From the NCBI GenBank assembly GCA_013153895.1, contig JAADDN010000049.1, positions 1 to 6,392 of the forward strand: DNA of 6,392 nucleotides. Direction: 5' to 3'. A program made the translations under genes and the position numbers. The notes under the pieces were generated by a model, which was given only the letters and a program-made list of their open reading frames with translations, was not told the origin of the DNA and ran no database searches. Below are positions 5,138 to 6,392 of this stretch, one piece after another; within the stretch, counting starts at the first letter, position 1, and every line of letters begins with the position of its first letter. This stretch comes from Thermoproteota archaeon. Lineage in GTDB: Archaea; Thermoproteota; Thermoprotei; Thermoproteales; Thermocladiaceae.

Positions 5138-5146
5138 GTTTTTTAC
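5138..5146 (+). promoter_or_regulatory. TATA-like element of the endonuclease IV gene
   Basis: GTTTTTTAC is centred about 27 bases before GTG 5169 and fits a leaderless transcript. It lies beside the divergent tRNA promoter; the two starts share a spacer of only 45 bases. Confidence 0.35.
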
Positions 5147-5150
5147 TTCA

Positions 5151-5159
5151 CTATTTAAA
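5151..5159 (-). promoter_or_regulatory. BRE/TATA promoter of tRNA-Leu
   Basis: On the minus strand, GAAAAG (BRE-like) is followed by TTTAAATAG, a strong TATA box. It predicts a start near 5128, about five bases before the mature tRNA 5' end. Confidence 0.65.
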
Positions 5160-5168
5160 CTTTTCTCT

Positions 5169-5969
5169 GTGAATATCATCATTGGGGTATCTGTTCCTGT
5201 TGATAGAGAGGTCCTTCGTAGGCTCAGACTCTTGAGATGTCTTGGTTTATCCTGGGCTGAGCTAGGATTCTTCAGGGGTCTCAACATTTCTTCCAGCACT
5301 CTTTCAACCCTTCGCGAGGTTATACATAAGTTCGGTCTTGAATGTAGTATACACTGTCCCTACTTTATCAACTTCTGCTCTGAGAGACTCAACGTTAGGG
5401 AGAGATCACTTGAGATTGTTCTACAATGTTTAGAAATTTGCGAAGTCTTAAACTGTGAGCTCGCTGTAGTTCACGTAGGCTACTATGGGCCTTACGGTCC
5501 TTCAAGATGTTTTGAGATTGTTCGTAACTATTTTTCAAAGATTATTAACCATGTTAATGAGAGAGGTATCAGAGCTAAGATAGCTATTGAAACTATGGCT
5601 AAAGATTCTCAGTTTGGTACATTGGACGAAGTTATTAAACTATGTAATGAGTTCACTAATTATGTTGTTCCCTGTATTGACTGGGCTCACATATACGTTA
5701 GATATAGAGGGAACTTACCTTTTAGAGAGGTCCTACATAAAATACGTGAGAGTCTTCCATGGCTTGATTTTCTTCACTGTCATTATACTTCTGTCAACGA
5801 TTTCGAGGATTATCATGTTCCTGTTGGTAAAGGTCCACCAGACTTTAAGGAGGTCATAGATGCTCTTAAGGAGTGTAATTATTTTAAGAGAGTGATTATA
5901 GTATGTGAATCTCCTCTACTTGAGAGAGATGCTGTTAAGCTTCTCAAGATTGTTAGAGAGCTCTCTTGA
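5169..5969 (+). CDS. nfo: Endonuclease IV-type AP endonuclease (xylose isomerase-like TIM barrel)
   Basis: A 266-residue TIM-barrel enzyme of the AP endonuclease 2 family. Endonuclease IV cuts DNA 5' to abasic sites during base-excision repair, using three Zn ions. The conserved ligands are all visible: H62 (SIHCPYF), H102 (VVHVGYYG), E141 (IAIETM), D171 and H174 (PCIDWAH), H203 or H205 (LHCHYTS), D214 and H216 (EDYHVPVGKG) and E247 (VCESP). FGTLDEVI (149-156) is another family landmark. Length is close to the E. coli enzyme (about 285). The first ten residues (MNIIIGVSVP) give the opening strand, so GTG 5169 is a suitable start; it is also in register with a TATA-like element. Codons are T- and C-ending, unlike the A-ending neighbours. 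A sugar isomerase of the same fold is less likely, given the full ligand set. Confidence 0.85.
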   Translation: MNIIIGVSVPVDREVLRRLRLLRCLGLSWAELGFFRGLNISSSTLSTLREVIHKFGLECSIHCPYFINFCSERLNVRERSLEIVLQCLEICEVLNCELAVVHVGYYGPYGPSRCFEIVRNYFSKIINHVNERGIRAKIAIETMAKDSQFGTLDEVIKLCNEFTNYVVPCIDWAHIYVRYRGNLPFREVLHKIRESLPWLDFLHCHYTSVNDFEDYHVPVGKGPPDFKEVIDALKECNYFKRVIIVCESPLLERDAVKLLKIVRELS

Positions 5970-6014
5970 TCAGTCTACCCTATTCTCAGCATCTTTAAGC
6001 CTTGCCAGGTATCA

Positions 6015-6155
6015 TCACTCATTAAGAAGTCTCTCATCAACCTCTATAAGTAGTTCTCGACATCTTCCATCTAGAACGAGCTTAAGAAGCTTTTCCGGAT
6101 CTTTTCTGAAGTTTGTCTCTCTTCCATTCCTTATCCTATATATCTTACAGCTCAC
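6015..6155 (-). CDS. Small uncharacterised protein, 46 residues, GTG start
   Basis: The minus strand from GTG 6155 to TGA 6015 encodes 46 residues: (V/M)SCKIYRIRNGRETNFRKDP, then EKLLKLVLDGRCRELLIEV and DERLLNE. The pattern is a short strand, a helix (DPEKLLKLVLDG) and a strand plus helix (RELLIEVDERLL), with a charged surface and a hydrophobic core and two cysteines. It looks like a real folded microprotein. A TATA box on the same strand (6187-6180) is centred 28 bases before the GTG, as for the other genes here. It fills the otherwise empty gap between the endonuclease and the second Roadblock gene and is convergent with the endonuclease (45 bases apart). No family recognised. The plus-strand Ser-rich frame over the same bases is better explained as its shadow. 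Confidence 0.5.
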   Translation of the reverse strand: MSCKIYRIRNGRETNFRKDPEKLLKLVLDGRCRELLIEVDERLLNE

Positions 6156-6179
6156 TTATACTAATCTAACAGAGGTGGA

Positions 6180-6187
6180 TTATATAT
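6180..6187 (-). promoter_or_regulatory. TATA box of the 46-residue gene
   Basis: On the minus strand, GATATATAATCC contains ATATATAA centred about 28 bases before GTG 6155. This supports a leaderless transcript and the choice of that start. Confidence 0.45.
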
Positions 6188-6242
6188 CTAACTACACATC
6201 ACTGTATGTTGCTAGACATATCAGAGACAGGATAGCGTAACA

Positions 6243-6250
6243 TTATTAAA
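6243..6250 (+). promoter_or_regulatory. TATA box of the second Roadblock gene
   Basis: TTATTAAA is centred about 27 bases before ATG 6274, again in register for a leaderless mRNA. Confidence 0.5.
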
Positions 6251-6273
6251 ACCTCGAGAAAAATGCATACTTA

Positions 6274-6392
6274 ATGTCTGAGAGTGTAGCAGCAATGCTA
6301 GAAAGAGTATCACGCGACTTAGTAGAGAGATGCCAACCTGATATCAGAGGAGTAATAATAGCGAGAGACGATGGACTACTAATACATGCATA
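6274..6392 (+). CDS. Second Roadblock/LC7 domain protein (5' part only)
   Basis: The first 39 codons are present, then the window ends. They read MSESVAAMLERVSRDLVERC, then QPDIRGVIIARDDGLLIHA: an N-terminal helix, the first Roadblock strand pair, and the same DxxGxxIxRDDGLxI signature as the gene at 4037 (VIGIIILRDDGLPIY). The two are therefore paralogues in the same orientation about 1.8 kb apart, separated by the V4R-like gene, tRNA-Leu, the endonuclease IV gene and the small gene. It has its own TATA box. The family call rests on this short stretch and the similarity to the first copy. Confidence 0.75.
   Translation, partial: MSESVAAMLERVSRDLVERCQPDIRGVIIARDDGLLIHA

Noticed and set aside
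5905..6240. Plus-strand 111-codon Ser/Leu-rich frame
   Set aside because: It starts inside the endonuclease IV gene in another frame, is low-complexity, and lies opposite the better-supported 46-residue minus-strand frame. The end (TNLTEVDYISNYTS) looks somewhat protein-like, but no promoter or domain supports it.
1..6392. CRISPR arrays, insertion sequences, integration sites
   Set aside because: No spaced direct repeats, transposase-like frames or terminal inverted repeats were seen. The tRNA 3' end has no second copy in the window that would suggest an integrated element.

Overview
The window looks like chromosomal DNA from an AT-rich, probably hyperthermophilic archaeon of the Thermoproteota (Crenarchaeota). 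The support is: archaeal-type uS3 and uL29 followed by a probable RNase P Rpp29 subunit; a tRNA-Leu with a bulge-helix-bulge intron at a non-canonical site; BRE/TATA promoters placed about 26 bases before start codons (leaderless mRNAs); archaeal Roadblock/LC7 proteins; and a GC-rich tRNA inside AT-rich DNA. No genus can be named from the sequence alone.

Layout. Bases 1-1024 (minus) hold the 5' 341 codons of a membrane-anchored, probably extracytoplasmic protein of unknown function. Its frame is open from the start codon to the left edge and is cut by the window. It diverges from a short plus-strand ribosomal unit: rpsC (1130-1825), a uL29 gene carrying an unusual C-terminal winged-helix-like extension (1836-2213), and a probable Rpp29 gene with a TTG start (2203-2469). 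The rpl22 and rps17 genes that usually flank this trio in archaea are absent, so it is a detached piece of the S10 cluster. Convergent to it, with a 30-base overlap, is a UbiA-family prenyltransferase (2440-3312, minus), possibly an ether-lipid enzyme, followed upstream by an 8Fe-type ferredoxin with an unusual second cysteine motif (3400-3744, minus). The spacer 3745-4036 carries the divergent promoters and one strong TATA element with no obvious gene.

The right part (4037-6392) starts with a Roadblock/LC7 protein (4037-4456) and ends with a second, truncated Roadblock/LC7 paralogue (6274 to the edge). Between them lie a 163-residue protein with a faint V4R-like layout (4515-5006), tRNA-Leu(UAA) on the minus strand with a 28-base intron (5008-5123), an endonuclease IV-type AP endonuclease with all metal ligands (5169-5969), and a small, previously uncalled 46-codon minus-strand gene candidate (6015-6155).

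The genes do not form one pathway. They are housekeeping functions (translation, tRNA, tRNA processing, lipid or quinone synthesis, electron transfer, base-excision repair) plus a possible small-GTPase regulatory module (two Roadblock proteins and the V4R-like protein). Packing is very tight: the tRNA 3' end is one base from the neighbouring stop codon, two gene pairs overlap, and almost every transcription unit has its own TATA box in register with its start codon. No mobile element, CRISPR array or integration site was seen.
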